This document shows, in pieces, positions 53,584 through 62,722 of a DNA stretch of 64,000 bases. This DNA is from Caulobacter sp. 17J80-11. Lineage in GTDB: Bacteria; Pseudomonadota; Alphaproteobacteria; Caulobacterales; Caulobacteraceae. The notes beneath the pieces are model-generated. The model had not been told where the DNA came from, did not search any database, and worked only from the letters and a program-made list of their open reading frames with translations. The stretch is taken from the NCBI RefSeq assembly GCF_014349105.1, contig NZ_JACSJI010000003.1:62001-126000 (forward strand), given 5' to 3'. The stretch's first letter is position 1. Each line of letters opens with the position of its first letter. A program made the position numbers and the translations under genes.

Positions 53584-54213
53584 ATGGAGCGCACCTACAA
53601 CCGCATCGCCGGAAGCGGCGTGGAGCGTCTGGCGGCGCTGAGCGACGGCCTGTTCGCCATCGCCATGACCCTGATCGTGCTGCAGATCGAGGTGCCGGAC
53701 CCCGGGGCGATCCGGTCGGAGGCGCAGCTGGTGCGCGCGCTCGTCGCGCTCGCGCCGCCGATCGTGACCTACCTGATGAGCTTCATGACGCTGGGGATTT
53801 TTTGGGTCGGCCAGCAGACCCAGCTCAACCAGCTGGCCCGCAGCGACCGCAACCTGACCTGGCTTCACCTCGGCTTCCTGGCCGCGACGGCGACCATGCC
53901 GTTCTCGACCGGCCTCCTGGCCGAGTTCATCACCTATCGGCTGGCGCTGGTGATCTACTGGCTGAACATCGCCCTGCTCGGGGGGATGCTCTACGCCACC
54001 TGGATCTACGCGGTCGGCGCCGCCGTCCTGAAGCCCGACGTGTCCGAGGAGATCTCGCTCGCGGTGAAGCGGCGCATCGTGGTCGCCCAGTCGCTCTACG
54101 CCGTCGGCGCGGCCCTGTGTCTGATCCACCCGGGCTGGAGCATCGCCTTCCTGTTCCTCGTGCAGCTGAACTACGTGATCGCGCCGCGGCTGCCGTGGAT
54201 CTGGAAGACCTGA
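53584..54213 (+). CDS. TMEM175-family (DUF1211) potassium-channel-like protein
   Basis: A 209-residue membrane protein with about six helices. The family motif RxxxxSDxxFAIAxT is present as RLAALSDGLFAIAMTLIVLQI in the first helix, which lines the pore of TMEM175 channels. The bacterial TMEM175 proteins are K+-selective channels; ion preference here is not provable. It is a single plus-strand gene inserted between ileS and ribF, interrupting the usual ribF-ileS-lspA order. Confidence 0.9.
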   Translation: MERTYNRIAGSGVERLAALSDGLFAIAMTLIVLQIEVPDPGAIRSEAQLVRALVALAPPIVTYLMSFMTLGIFWVGQQTQLNQLARSDRNLTWLHLGFLAATATMPFSTGLLAEFITYRLALVIYWLNIALLGGMLYATWIYAVGAAVLKPDVSEEISLAVKRRIVVAQSLYAVGAALCLIHPGWSIAFLFLVQLNYVIAPRLPWIWKT

Positions 54214-54215
54214 CC

Positions 54216-55157
54216 CTAGAGGGGCGGCAGCAGCAGGTCGCGGGCGGCCTGGGCGTCGGCGGCGATCTGGGCCTTCAGGGCGTCCAGGCCGTCGAACTTC
54301 TGCTCCGGGCGCAGGAAGGCCAGCAGCGCCGTCTCCACGGTCTGGCCGTAGAGGTCCTCGTCGAAGTCGAACAGGTGCGTCTCCAGCCGCTCGTCGGCGC
54401 CGTTCACGGTGGGGCGGCGACCCAGGTTGGAGACGCCCGGAACCTCGCGGCCGTCCTCCAGCCGGGTGCGGGTGGCGTAGACTCCGAAGGCCGGGCGAAC
54501 GTAGTCGCTCAGGGACACGTTCAGGGTCGGGAACCCGATGGTGCGGCCGCGCTTGTCGCCGTGGACGACCTGCCCCTCGATCGCGAACGGACGACCCAGG
54601 ATCTCGCCCGCCTCCTCGGGACGTCCGGCCTTCAGGGCGTCACGCACCGCCGAGGAGGAGTACTTCACGTCGCGGTCGTCGGCGGCCCGCTCGGCCACCG
54701 AGACGCTGAAGCCCAGCCGCCGGCCGTCTTCGGCCAGGGACTGGGGACTGCCGGTGCGGCCCTTGCCGTAAGTGACGTCGAAGCCGACGGCCACGTGGCG
54801 CGCGCCCAGGCCTTGCGCCAGCACCTGTTCGGCGAAGGCGTGGTCGCTCATGGCGGCCATCTCGGCGTCGAACGGCAGGACGTAGAACAGGTCCACGCCC
54901 AGCGCCTCGAGTGCGCGGGCCTGCTGGCCCAGGCTCATGACGTGGAACGGCTCCGCGTCCGGCTGGAACAGCCGGCGCGGATGCGGGTCGAAGCTGATCA
55001 CCCCCAGCGGCGCCTTGAGGCGGGCGGCGGCCTGGGCGGCGTCGGCGATCACGCGGCGGTGGCCGCGGTGCACGCCGTCGAAATTGCCGAGCGCGACCGA
55101 CGCGCCGCGGACCTCAGCCGGCAGGTCGCGCCAGCCTTTGACGACGGTCAGGCTCAA
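54216..55157 (-). CDS. ribF: Bifunctional riboflavin kinase / FAD synthetase
   Basis: A 313-residue enzyme that makes FMN and FAD. The N-terminal adenylyltransferase has GNFDGVHRGHR, and the C-terminal kinase has GDKRGRTIGFPTLNV, the segment around YATRTRLEDG, and a typical Glu-containing ETHLFDFDEDLYG. The start TTG at 55157 overlaps the stop of the MaoC gene (TTGA), so translation is coupled; no nearer ATG or GTG exists. Confidence 0.95.
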   Translation of the reverse strand: MSLTVVKGWRDLPAEVRGASVALGNFDGVHRGHRRVIADAAQAAARLKAPLGVISFDPHPRRLFQPDAEPFHVMSLGQQARALEALGVDLFYVLPFDAEMAAMSDHAFAEQVLAQGLGARHVAVGFDVTYGKGRTGSPQSLAEDGRRLGFSVSVAERAADDRDVKYSSSAVRDALKAGRPEEAGEILGRPFAIEGQVVHGDKRGRTIGFPTLNVSLSDYVRPAFGVYATRTRLEDGREVPGVSNLGRRPTVNGADERLETHLFDFDEDLYGQTVETALLAFLRPEQKFDGLDALKAQIAADAQAARDLLLPPL

Positions 55158-55597
55158 GCGACGGCGCCTTCCGCCTTGGCGCGGCGCGGCGCCTGCACCA
55201 TGGCCTCGCCCTCGACCACGGCCTTGCCGTTCACCAGGCAGGTGGTGTCGAGCCAGACGAAGCCGCGGCGCTCGTCCAGCTTGGTCACCTCGATGCGGGT
55301 GACCACCTCGTCGCCCGGGCGCACCGGGCGTTTGAACTTCAGGTTCTGGGACAGGTAGACCGAGCCGGGCCCGGGCAGTTTGTTGGCCAGGGCCGCGGAG
55401 ATGAAGGCGCCGGACAGCATCCCGTGGGCGATGCGGCCCTTGAACGGCGTGGTCTGGGCGTAGGCCTCGTCGAGGTGGACCGGGTTGAAGTCGCCCGAGG
55501 CCTCCGCGAACTTCACGATGTCGGCGTCGGTGACGACATGCGCGACCTCGACCCGACGGCCGACGGCCAGGTCCTCGAGAAACAGCCCTTCCGACAT
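55154..55597 (-). CDS. MaoC-like (R)-specific enoyl-CoA hydratase
   Basis: A 147-residue hot-dog-fold protein. The hydratase-2 motif is ASGDFNPVHLDEAYAQ with the catalytic Asp and His, followed by RIAHGMLSGAFISA. Such enzymes (PhaJ-like) hydrate trans-2-enoyl-CoA to (R)-3-hydroxyacyl-CoA in fatty-acid or polyhydroxyalkanoate metabolism. The ATG at 55597 is chosen (GGAT upstream); a GTG at 55609 would add MDDP. The stop overlaps the ribF TTG start. Confidence 0.88.
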   Translation of the reverse strand: MSEGLFLEDLAVGRRVEVAHVVTDADIVKFAEASGDFNPVHLDEAYAQTTPFKGRIAHGMLSGAFISAALANKLPGPGSVYLSQNLKFKRPVRPGDEVVTRIEVTKLDERRGFVWLDTTCLVNGKAVVEGEAMVQAPRRAKAEGAVA

Positions 55598-55672
55598 CGG
55601 ATCATCCACTCCGCAAGCAGGCGGGGTGTTTAGCGCGTTTTCCGGCGAAGGGGAGGGGCGGCGTGACCGCCT

Positions 55673-56182
55673 TCAGATCGCGACGTAGTCGGTCGCCGCG
55701 CGGTCGGTCGAGCGACGCAGCGGGCCGGCGTAGGCCGGGTCGGGCTGCCGACGACGGTCCGGGCCGAAATAGCTTTCGGTGCGGATGAAGGGACGCGGAT
55801 GGAAGATCACCGCGTTCAGCCGGCTCAGCAGCGCCTTGGCGGTGACCGGCTTGACCACGAATTCGGTCACGCCGGCGTCGCGGGCCTCGACCACGCGCGA
55901 GCGCTCGGAGTGGCCGGTCATCATAATGATCGGCAGGAACGGATTGGGGCTGTCGGCCGAATTGCGCACCAGCTTGGTGAACTGCACCCCGTCCAGCGGG
56001 AACATGTTGAAGTCGACGATGGCGATGTCGGCCGGCCGGTGACGCAACTGGGTCAGGGCCTCGGAGCCGTCGCCGACCTCGCGGATATTGTTCACGCCCG
56101 CGCCGCGCAGCACGGCGACCACGATCCGCCGCATGTACGGATTGTCGTCGACCAGCAGGATGTCGAGGGCGTCCAGGGCCAT
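55673..56182 (-). CDS. Stand-alone CheY-like response regulator with Arg-rich tail
   Basis: A 169-residue protein: a full receiver domain (acidic pair Asp12/Asp13, phospho-acceptor Asp57 in VDFNM, Thr90 in MMTGHS, Lys112 in VVKPV) followed by about 45 residues without an output domain. The tail has FIRTESYFGPDRRRQPD and PLRRSTDR. It resembles the group of alphaproteobacterial CheY-like proteins that includes the Caulobacter Cle c-di-GMP effectors, whose binding uses an Arg-rich C-terminal segment. Whether this one binds c-di-GMP is an inference. It is unlinked to chemotaxis genes. Confidence 0.85.
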   Translation of the reverse strand: MALDALDILLVDDNPYMRRIVVAVLRGAGVNNIREVGDGSEALTQLRHRPADIAIVDFNMFPLDGVQFTKLVRNSADSPNPFLPIIMMTGHSERSRVVEARDAGVTEFVVKPVTAKALLSRLNAVIFHPRPFIRTESYFGPDRRRQPDPAYAGPLRRSTDRAATDYVAI

Positions 56183-56256
56183 CAGCGCTCGGCGGGGTGG
56201 GCGGAAGGGGGACTATGCCCTTGAGTCGGCTCGAAGTCTCCTCCGAACGAACGCGT

Positions 56257-57105
56257 TCAGGCGGGCGCGCGGGCCCCCACCATCAGGCTGGGATCGAGGT
56301 TGCGGCCCCGCCACTTCATGCGCCAGCACAGGTGCGGGCCGGTGGCCCGGCCGGTCTTGCCGACCGCGCCGATCAGCTGGCCGCGCGCGACCCGATCGCC
56401 CGCTCGGACCGCTTGCGCCGACTGGTGCAGGTAGATGGAGATGAGGCCTTGTCCGTGGTCGATGGCGGTGATGCCGCCTTCGAAGTGCATGTCCGGCTCG
56501 GCCAGCACCACCAGGCCCGGGGCCGGGGCCCGGATCGGCGCGCCGACTGGAGCGGCCATGTCGAGGCCGTAGTGCGGACGCGCGGGCGTGCCGTTGAGGA
56601 TGCGCTGCGAGCCCCAGGCGCTGGTCACCCGCACCTCGCTCAGCGGCCAGGCGAAGCCGTCGCGGAAGTCGTCGCCGGGTGCGATGCTGGCGAAGGCGGC
56701 GGCCTTCACCTCGGTCTCCCGGCGGATACGCTCCAGCACGGCCGGGTCGGTCGGCTCGACCGTCTGCGGCGGCAGGCCGTCGATGCGCTGTTCGGGAAAG
56801 GCGCCCCTTTCAATGGCCAGGGCGCGGACGAAGGCGTCGGCCCCGCCGCGCACCTCCAGCGTCGCGCTGGGCGCGGCGTCGCGGTCGAAGCCGATCACGA
56901 ACAGTCCTGAAGGGGCCGCCTGGGCGACGGTGTCGTCGAGCCGGACCTCGGCGCCCGGTCGGGCGCGGCCGAACAGGAAACCGCCCTGGACGGAGCGGCC
57001 CGACAGCGGCAGGTCGGCGGCCCGCACCGGGCCGGCCAAGCCCAGCGCCGCGGCCGAGGCCAGCGCGCCGCGGCGCGTCAGGCCTTTTCGTTCAGCTCTT
57101 TCCAT
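56257..57105 (-). CDS. Secreted M23-family metallopeptidase (LytM/peptidoglycan hydrolase-like)
   Basis: A 282-residue protein with a twin-Arg-like signal (GLTRRGALASAAALGLAGPVRAA). A beta-rich N-terminal domain lies at about residues 30-150, and the LytM domain at the C-terminus. Metal ligands are in PHYGLDMA (HxxxD). The second motif, normally HxH, is HLCW: the catalytic-type first His is kept, and the zinc-ligand His is Cys. The enzyme may be active with a Cys ligand or may be a regulator. It overlaps the DUF2093 gene by 28 bases. Confidence 0.85.
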   Translation of the reverse strand: MERAERKGLTRRGALASAAALGLAGPVRAADLPLSGRSVQGGFLFGRARPGAEVRLDDTVAQAAPSGLFVIGFDRDAAPSATLEVRGGADAFVRALAIERGAFPEQRIDGLPPQTVEPTDPAVLERIRRETEVKAAAFASIAPGDDFRDGFAWPLSEVRVTSAWGSQRILNGTPARPHYGLDMAAPVGAPIRAPAPGLVVLAEPDMHFEGGITAIDHGQGLISIYLHQSAQAVRAGDRVARGQLIGAVGKTGRATGPHLCWRMKWRGRNLDPSLMVGARAPA

Positions 57106-57296
57106 CGCTTCAGGGCCTGTTCCGGACCGGCGTAGGCTTCCTGAAGCTTCGGGTTCCAATAGCGCAGGCCGTCGAGCGGAATCTGCTCGCCGCTCACCGC
57201 GCACAGCACGTAGCGGCCGGGCTTGAGCACCACGTACTCGCCGTCGCCGTAATGGACGACCGCCTGTCCCCCGAGGTCTCGATCGAAAGCGTTCAT
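57078..57296 (-). CDS. DUF2093 small protein
   Basis: A 72-residue protein matching the DUF2093 pattern: ALRYGDGEY-like start (AVVHYGDGEYVVLKPG), YVLCAVSGEQIPLDGLRYWN, and a helical end. No function is known. The ATG at 57296 is used; an upstream TTG would add three residues. It overlaps the M23 gene by 28 bases, so the two are translated from one message. Confidence 0.88.
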   Translation of the reverse strand: MNAFDRDLGGQAVVHYGDGEYVVLKPGRYVLCAVSGEQIPLDGLRYWNPKLQEAYAGPEQALKRWKELNEKA

Positions 57297-57341
57297 GGCC
57301 GCCAATCTAGTGGTTCGCCCGTTCGGGCGGAACCCCGCGCG

Positions 57342-58880
57342 TCAGAACAGGTCGCCTTGCCGCGTGTCGGGCTTGGCCGCCGGCTTGGGCGCGGGTTTGG
57401 CCGTGGGCTTAGGGGCGGGCGTCGGCGGCGCGGGCGGGGCCTCGCCGTCGACCACCGCGGCGCGGTCGCCGTCGTGGAAGACCAGGCGCACCGCTTCGCC
57501 GGCGGTCAGCTCGCCTGCGCCATGCGCCAGCGCGCCGTCCGCCTTGTGCACGCGGGCGAAGCCGCGCTTGAGCGGCCGGTTCGGGTCCAGCGAATTGCGC
57601 AGCTGGTCCAGCGAGGCCAGCCGGTCGGACGCCATGCGCAGGCGCCGACCGACAGCCGCCGCCATGCGTTCGTCCAGCTCCGGCAGGCGGGCGCGGCGCT
57701 CGGCGTTCTCGCGGGCGCGCAGGGCTGCGGAGTCCAGGCGGGACGACAGCTCGGCCAGCCGCTCGGCCTTCAGCCGGCGCGGGCGATCCAGCAGCCCCGG
57801 GGTGAGACGCGAGGCCCAGCGCAGCAGGTCGCGCTCGTGGGCGGCGGTGTTGCGCTCCAGCGCCGAGGCCAGACGGCCGGCGACCAGGTCGAAGCGCTGG
57901 CTGGCCATGGCCAGCAGGTCGGCCGGTCGCGGCAGGCCGCGAGCGGCGGCGTTGAGCCGATGGCGGCGGTCCTCCAGCGTGCGCGCGGCGCTGCGCATCA
58001 GCCGGCGCTCATAGTCGGCGGTGGCCGCCTTAAGTTCGGCCAGCACCGGCGTGGCCATTTCGGCGGCGCCGGTCGGCGTCGGGGCGCGACGATCGGAGAC
58101 GTAGTCGATCAGGGTGGTGTCGGTCTCGTGCCCCACGGCCGAGATCAGCGGGATGCGCCCTTCTGCGACCGTGCGGGCCAACGCTTCGTCGTTGAACGGC
58201 CACAGGTCCTCGATCGAGCCGCCGCCGCGGGCGACGATCAGCACGTCGGGGCGCGGCACGGGCCCGCCCGTGGCCGGCAGGGCGTTGAAGCCGCGCACGG
58301 CGGCGGCCACCTGGGCGGCGGCCTGGTCGCCCTGCACGATCACCGGCCAGACCACCACGCGGCAGGGCCAGCGGTCGCGGATGCGGTGCAGGATGTCGCG
58401 GATCACCGCGCCGGTCGGACTGGTGATCACCCCGATGGTCGAGGGCATGCGCGGCAGCGGCCGCTTGTGCTCGGCGGCGAACAGCCCCTCGCCGTGCAGC
58501 TTGGCCTTCAGCCGCTCCAGCTGGGCCAGGAGCGCGCCCATGCCGGCGTGCTCCATGGTCTCGATGACGATCTGGTACTTGGACGAGGCCGGGAAGGTGG
58601 TGATCCGCCCGGTGACGATCACCTCCAGACCCTGCTCGGGCTGGGCCTTCAGGCCGCGGACCTGACCCTTCCAGATCACCCCGTCGATGCAGGCGCGTTC
58701 GTCCTTGATCGACAGATAGACGTGGCCGGAGGAGTGGCGGGTCACCTTCGACAGCTCGCCGCGCAGGCGCACGAAGCCGTAGGCGTCCTCCAGCGTGCGC
58801 TTCAGCGCCATCGCCAGTTCGGACACCGAGTAGGACGGCGCGTTGCCTTCGTTCTGCGGAGCTGAATCGACCAGGGACAT
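57342..58880 (-). CDS. xseA: Exodeoxyribonuclease VII large subunit
   Basis: A 512-residue protein: an N-terminal OB-fold ([20 protein letters not shown]), the catalytic core with [14 protein letters not shown] and [16 protein letters not shown], a long coiled coil (about residues 260-430), and a Pro/Ala/Lys tail ending DTRQGDLF. With XseB it degrades single-stranded DNA to oligonucleotides. The ATG at 58880 gives MSLVDSAP; upstream starts exist at 58898 and 58943 but lack good ribosome-binding sites. It is divergent from a small membrane-protein gene and purD. Confidence 0.96.
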   Translation of the reverse strand: MSLVDSAPQNEGNAPSYSVSELAMALKRTLEDAYGFVRLRGELSKVTRHSSGHVYLSIKDERACIDGVIWKGQVRGLKAQPEQGLEVIVTGRITTFPASSKYQIVIETMEHAGMGALLAQLERLKAKLHGEGLFAAEHKRPLPRMPSTIGVITSPTGAVIRDILHRIRDRWPCRVVVWPVIVQGDQAAAQVAAAVRGFNALPATGGPVPRPDVLIVARGGGSIEDLWPFNDEALARTVAEGRIPLISAVGHETDTTLIDYVSDRRAPTPTGAAEMATPVLAELKAATADYERRLMRSAARTLEDRRHRLNAAARGLPRPADLLAMASQRFDLVAGRLASALERNTAAHERDLLRWASRLTPGLLDRPRRLKAERLAELSSRLDSAALRARENAERRARLPELDERMAAAVGRRLRMASDRLASLDQLRNSLDPNRPLKRGFARVHKADGALAHGAGELTAGEAVRLVFHDGDRAAVVDGEAPPAPPTPAPKPTAKPAPKPAAKPDTRQGDLF

Positions 58881-58948
58881 CCCCGACCTATAGCGCATCG
58901 GAACGGGCCGTCGCGCCGCTCGTTCGATCCGCGAAAGGATCACCGCGT

Positions 58949-59221
58949 ATGTCCCGCGTTCCGGAGCCGCTGTCCGAGCCTTCCCCGCCCCCGCATCCGC
59001 CCGCCGCGCCCGCAGAACTGCAGGCCGACCCGGCCGCCGCGCTCTCGGCCGACGAGATGGACGTCTTCGACCCCGCCGCCGGACTGACCGCCGACGAGAT
59101 GGACACCTACGAGCCCGTCGAGCCGGCGCGGACGCCAGAACGGCGGCTGGGACCGGGCCTCGTCCTGCTGATGGTCGGGGCGGTGCTGCTGGTGGCGCTG
59201 GCGTTCACCTTCTTGAAGTGA
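58949..59221 (+). CDS. Small tail-anchored protein with internal repeat, 90 aa
   Basis: Residues 1-40 are Pro/Ala/Glu rich and probably disordered. Residues about 34-59 contain a direct repeat, [14 protein letters not shown] and [13 protein letters not shown]. After a basic stretch (RTPERRLG), a single C-terminal helix (about 69-88) should anchor the protein with its bulk in the cytosol. Unknown family. It lies 45 bases upstream of purD on the same strand and is divergent from xseA; its promoter must be in 58881-58948. Confidence 0.7.
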   Translation: MSRVPEPLSEPSPPPHPPAAPAELQADPAAALSADEMDVFDPAAGLTADEMDTYEPVEPARTPERRLGPGLVLLMVGAVLLVALAFTFLK

Positions 59222-59265
59222 CGCGACCGCTTGACCGCGCACGCGACGCGGGCGAGACGCGGGGC

Positions 59266-60549
59266 ATGAACATCCTCGTCGTCGGTTCCGGCGGCCGCGA
59301 ACACGCGCTGGCCTGGAAGATCAAACAGTCCCCGCTGGTGAAGCGCCTGGTCGTGGCGCCCGGCAACCCAGGCATGGACCACCTGGCCGAGCTGCATCCG
59401 GTCAAGGCGACCGACGTCGACGGCCTGGTGGCGCTGGCGCGCGAGATGCGCGCCGACCTGGTGGTGGTGGGACCGGAAACCGCGCTGGAGACCGGACTGG
59501 CCGATCGTCTGGCCGCCGTCGGGATCCCCTGCTTCGGGCCGACCGCCAAGGCCGCGCAGCTGGAGACCTCCAAGGCCTTCACCAAGGCGTTCTGCGACCG
59601 GCACAACATCCCGACCGCGGCCTACGGCGTGTTCGAGGACGAAGCGCAGGCCAAGGCCTTCCTGTCCAACTTCCAGCCGCCCTACGTGATCAAGGCCGAC
59701 GGCCTGGCCGCCGGCAAGGGCGTGGCCATCTCGCCGGACCGCCGCGACGCCGAGGCCGAGATCGAGGCCCGCATCGGCGGCCGCTTCGGCGGCGGCCCGG
59801 GCGCGCGGGTGGTGATCGAGGAGTTCATGGCCGGCGAGGAGGCCTCGCTGTTCGCCCTGTGCGACGGCGAGCGCGCCCTGCTGTTCGGCGGCGCCCAGGA
59901 CCACAAGCGCGCCTTCGACGGCGACGCCGGCCCCAACACCGGCGGCATGGGCTCCTATTCGCCGACCTCGGCCTTCACCGACACGGTGGTCGAGGCGGCC
60001 CGCACGAAGATCGTCGAGCCGACCGTGCGGGGCATGGCGGCCGAGGGCGCGCCGTTCCGCGGCGTGCTCTACGCCGGCCTGATGATCGGCGAGGGCGGGC
60101 AGCCGCGGCTGGTCGAATACAACACCCGCTTCGGCGACCCGGAATGCCAGGTGCTGATGATGCGCCTGAAGAGCGACATCGTCCCGTTCCTGCATGCGGC
60201 CGCCACCGGCAACCTGGCCAAGGTCGGCCAGCCCCAATGGCGCCCCGAGGCGGCGGTCTGCGTGGTCATGGCCGCGCGCGGCTATCCGGACAGCCCGATC
60301 CCGGGCTCGGTGATCCGTGGGGCGGAGCAGGACTTCGGCCCCGACGTCACCGTCTTCCACGCCGGCACCAGCCGGCGCGCCGACGGCACGCTGACCGCGG
60401 CCGGCGGGCGCGTGCTGAACGTCTGCGCGCTGGGCGCCGACTTCGCCGAGGCGCGCAACAAGGCCTATGCGGCCGTGGGCCAGATCGACTGGCCGGGCGG
60501 CTTCTACCGCACCGACATCGGCTGGCGCGAGCTGGCGCGCCAGCGCTAG
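59266..60549 (+). CDS. purD: Phosphoribosylamine-glycine ligase
   Basis: A 427-residue ATP-grasp enzyme of de novo purine synthesis. It begins MNILVVGSGGREHALAWKI and has KADGLAAGKGV (ATP-binding) and LVEYNTRFGDPECQ (metal-binding). The start ATG is at 59266; the frame extends upstream to a TTG-like start without a ribosome-binding site. It converges with the L,D-transpeptidase gene, seven bases apart. Confidence 0.97.
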   Translation: MNILVVGSGGREHALAWKIKQSPLVKRLVVAPGNPGMDHLAELHPVKATDVDGLVALAREMRADLVVVGPETALETGLADRLAAVGIPCFGPTAKAAQLETSKAFTKAFCDRHNIPTAAYGVFEDEAQAKAFLSNFQPPYVIKADGLAAGKGVAISPDRRDAEAEIEARIGGRFGGGPGARVVIEEFMAGEEASLFALCDGERALLFGGAQDHKRAFDGDAGPNTGGMGSYSPTSAFTDTVVEAARTKIVEPTVRGMAAEGAPFRGVLYAGLMIGEGGQPRLVEYNTRFGDPECQVLMMRLKSDIVPFLHAAATGNLAKVGQPQWRPEAAVCVVMAARGYPDSPIPGSVIRGAEQDFGPDVTVFHAGTSRRADGTLTAAGGRVLNVCALGADFAEARNKAYAAVGQIDWPGGFYRTDIGWRELARQR

Positions 60550-60556
60550 GTCAGGT

Positions 60557-61258
60557 TCACGCCGCCGCGAACAGCAGCCGCCCCTCGCCCAGGCGCGGGC
60601 GCAGGGTCTGCAGGTCGGCGCTGGCGGTGGCGAAGCAGCCGTAGCTGCGGCCCAGCTTTCCGTGCGTCTCCAGGTACGCCGGCTCGCAGTAGTCGGCGCC
60701 GTGGACGATGATCGCCCGGGCGCGCGCGGCCGAGTTGGTCGGGTCCAGGCCTTCCAGGATGGTGTTCGGGCCGTGCTTGGCCCCCATGCCCGGGCCGCCG
60801 GTGACGTACGCGCCGACCGACGAGGCGTGCGAGTCCGCCACGTTGGAGAACAGCCGCGCGAAGCCGCTGTGGTTCGGATCGGACCCCTGGCCGTGGGCGG
60901 TGCGGAAGCGGCGCACGTCGCCCGAGTGCATGTCCAGTTCGAACAGGCGCTGCTGGCTGGAGTGCTTGCTGAAATCGACCAGGTAGATCCGGTCGCGGTT
61001 GGTCAGGCTTCGGCCGTGACGCTCGTAGGCCTCCAGGCCGGCCTGGAGCAGCGGCTGGCGGATCCAGCCCTTGGGGTCGTAATTGGTCTGCGCCGCAGCC
61101 ACGACGTTGAGCGTCGCGCGGGCCGGAGGCAGCACGGGCGCGGTCGGGGGCGGCGGGGCGGCCGCTTGCAGAACCGGAGACGGACGCCGACCGGCCGTCG
61201 CACAGGATCCGGCCAGGGCCGCGCACCCCAGGATCAGTCCTCGACGCGACAGGTCCAT
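60557..61258 (-). CDS. Secreted L,D-transpeptidase-like (YkuD_2) protein
   Basis: A 233-residue protein with an N-terminal signal (DLSRRGLILGCAALAGSCATAG) that is either a Tat-type or lipoprotein signal (LAGSC could be a lipobox). A Pro-rich linker follows, then the YkuD_2 catalytic domain with IVHGADYCEP (His) and GKLGRSYGCFAT (the catalytic Cys). These proteins cross-link or modify peptidoglycan; some members are called murein L,D-transpeptidase catalytic domain family. Substrate not proven. Confidence 0.87.
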   Translation of the reverse strand: MDLSRRGLILGCAALAGSCATAGRRPSPVLQAAAPPPPTAPVLPPARATLNVVAAAQTNYDPKGWIRQPLLQAGLEAYERHGRSLTNRDRIYLVDFSKHSSQQRLFELDMHSGDVRRFRTAHGQGSDPNHSGFARLFSNVADSHASSVGAYVTGGPGMGAKHGPNTILEGLDPTNSAARARAIIVHGADYCEPAYLETHGKLGRSYGCFATASADLQTLRPRLGEGRLLFAAA

Positions 61259-61380
61259 TTACAAACTCTCGAAAACGCTAAACTTTCGCTATTTGGGCGA
61301 GTCCTTTGGGCCAACGAAAGGCGCCCTTGGCGTCTGAGGCTGCGGCCTTATGCTGCACTTCGTATTGTTGGAGGGGATTC

Positions 61381-62676
61381 ATGAAGCGTCTGATCGTCGC
61401 GGCCAGCCTGGCCGCCCTGTTGGGGACCGGCCCCGCTGCGTTCGCTCAAACTGCTCCGGCCGGAGCTAAGTTCATCCAGGTCGGTCGCCTGATGGCCGAT
61501 CCGGCCACCGGGAAGGTCGAGACGAACAAGACTCTGGTGGTCGTGGACGGGAAGGTCGTGGAGATCCGCGACGGCTTCGTCGGCGAAGGCCAGGTCGTCG
61601 ACCTGCGCGACAGCTTCGTCCTGCCGGGCCTGATCGACAGCCACGTGCACCTGACCAGCCAGCAGGGCGCCAACGCCCGCCTGGACGAGGTGACCCAGTC
61701 CTCCGCCGACCAGGCGATCATCGGCGCGGCCTACGCCGCCAAGACCCTGCGGGCCGGCTTCACCACCGTCGCGGACCTGGGCGCTGAGAACGACGCCATC
61801 TTCGCCCTGCGCGACGGCATCCGCGCCGGCAAGGTCCCGGGCCCGCGCATCCTGGCGGCCGGCTCGGCCATCACCCCGGACGGCGGCCACGCCGACGCCC
61901 ACGGCTTCCGCGAAGACATCCTGCACGTCATCTCCTCGCCGACCGCCTGCTCGGGCGCCGACGAGTGCCGCAAGGCCGTGCGCATGCAGGTCAAGTACGG
62001 CGCGGACCTGATCAAGATCACCGCCACCGGCGGCGTGCTGTCCAACACCAAGGCGGGCCTGGGCCAGCAACTGGCCGACGACGAGCTGGTCGCCATTGTG
62101 GAAGCCGCCCACTCGCTGGGCCGCCGGGTGACCGCCCACGCCCACGGCGTCGACGGCATCAACGCCGCCCTGGCCGCCGGCGTGGACTCGATCGAGCACG
62201 GCACCTTCGCCGACGCGGAGTCGTTCAAGCTCTACAAGAAGAACGGCGCCTACCTGATCCCGACCCTGATGGCCGGCGACTTCGTCACCCGCGTCGCCAA
62301 CAGCCCGAACAACTTCTTCTCGCCGGCCCAGACGGCCAAGGCCAGGGAAGCCGGGCCGAAGATGCTGGACATGGCCCGCCGCGCCCACGACGCCGGCATC
62401 AAGATCGCCTTCGGCACCGACTCCGGCGTCTCCGCCCACGGCGACAACGCCCAGGAGTTCGCCCTGCTGGTGAAGGCGGGCCTGAGCCCGCTGGAGGCCA
62501 TCCAGGCCGCCACCGTGCGCGCCGCCGACCACCTGCAGATCTCCGACGAGGTCGGCGCCCTGAAGCCCGGCATGGCCGCCGACCTGGTGGCGGTGAAGGG
62601 CGATCCGCTGGCCGACGTCACCGTGCTGGAGCACGTCGCGTTCGTCATGAAGGGCGGCGAAATCTACAAGAACTGA
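61381..62676 (+). CDS. Secreted amidohydrolase (Xaa-dipeptidase/carboxypeptidase-like)
   Basis: A 431-residue TIM-barrel amidohydrolase with a Sec signal peptide (AALLGTGPAAFAQ). Metal ligands: the HxH in DSHVHLTS, the carbamylated-type Lys in DLIKITATGG, His in VTAHAHGVDG and SIEHGTFAD, and Asp in FGTDSGVSAHG. Caulobacter enzymes of this type (such as Cc2672) cleave Xaa-Arg/Lys dipeptides; that activity is a reasonable guess from the family, not proven. It is the gene upstream of the heat-shock promoter. Confidence 0.9.
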   Translation: MKRLIVAASLAALLGTGPAAFAQTAPAGAKFIQVGRLMADPATGKVETNKTLVVVDGKVVEIRDGFVGEGQVVDLRDSFVLPGLIDSHVHLTSQQGANARLDEVTQSSADQAIIGAAYAAKTLRAGFTTVADLGAENDAIFALRDGIRAGKVPGPRILAAGSAITPDGGHADAHGFREDILHVISSPTACSGADECRKAVRMQVKYGADLIKITATGGVLSNTKAGLGQQLADDELVAIVEAAHSLGRRVTAHAHGVDGINAALAAGVDSIEHGTFADAESFKLYKKNGAYLIPTLMAGDFVTRVANSPNNFFSPAQTAKAREAGPKMLDMARRAHDAGIKIAFGTDSGVSAHGDNAQEFALLVKAGLSPLEAIQAATVRAADHLQISDEVGALKPGMAADLVAVKGDPLADVTVLEHVAFVMKGGEIYKN

Positions 62677-62686
62677 GCTGGAAAAA

Positions 62687-62722
62687 GGTCGCCGCCTCGC
62701 TTGGGGTGAAGGGGCGGCGACC
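62687..62722. repeat. Inverted repeat containing the hsp20 promoter
   Basis: GGTCGCCGCC (62687-62696) and GGCGGCGACC (62713-62722) form a perfect 10-bp stem with a 16-base loop, starting ten bases after the amidohydrolase stop. The following CCATATATTTCTT is T-rich enough to allow weak termination. The loop and right arm contain the promoter-like hexamers described at 62700, so one element may end the upstream gene and start the next. Confidence 0.6.
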
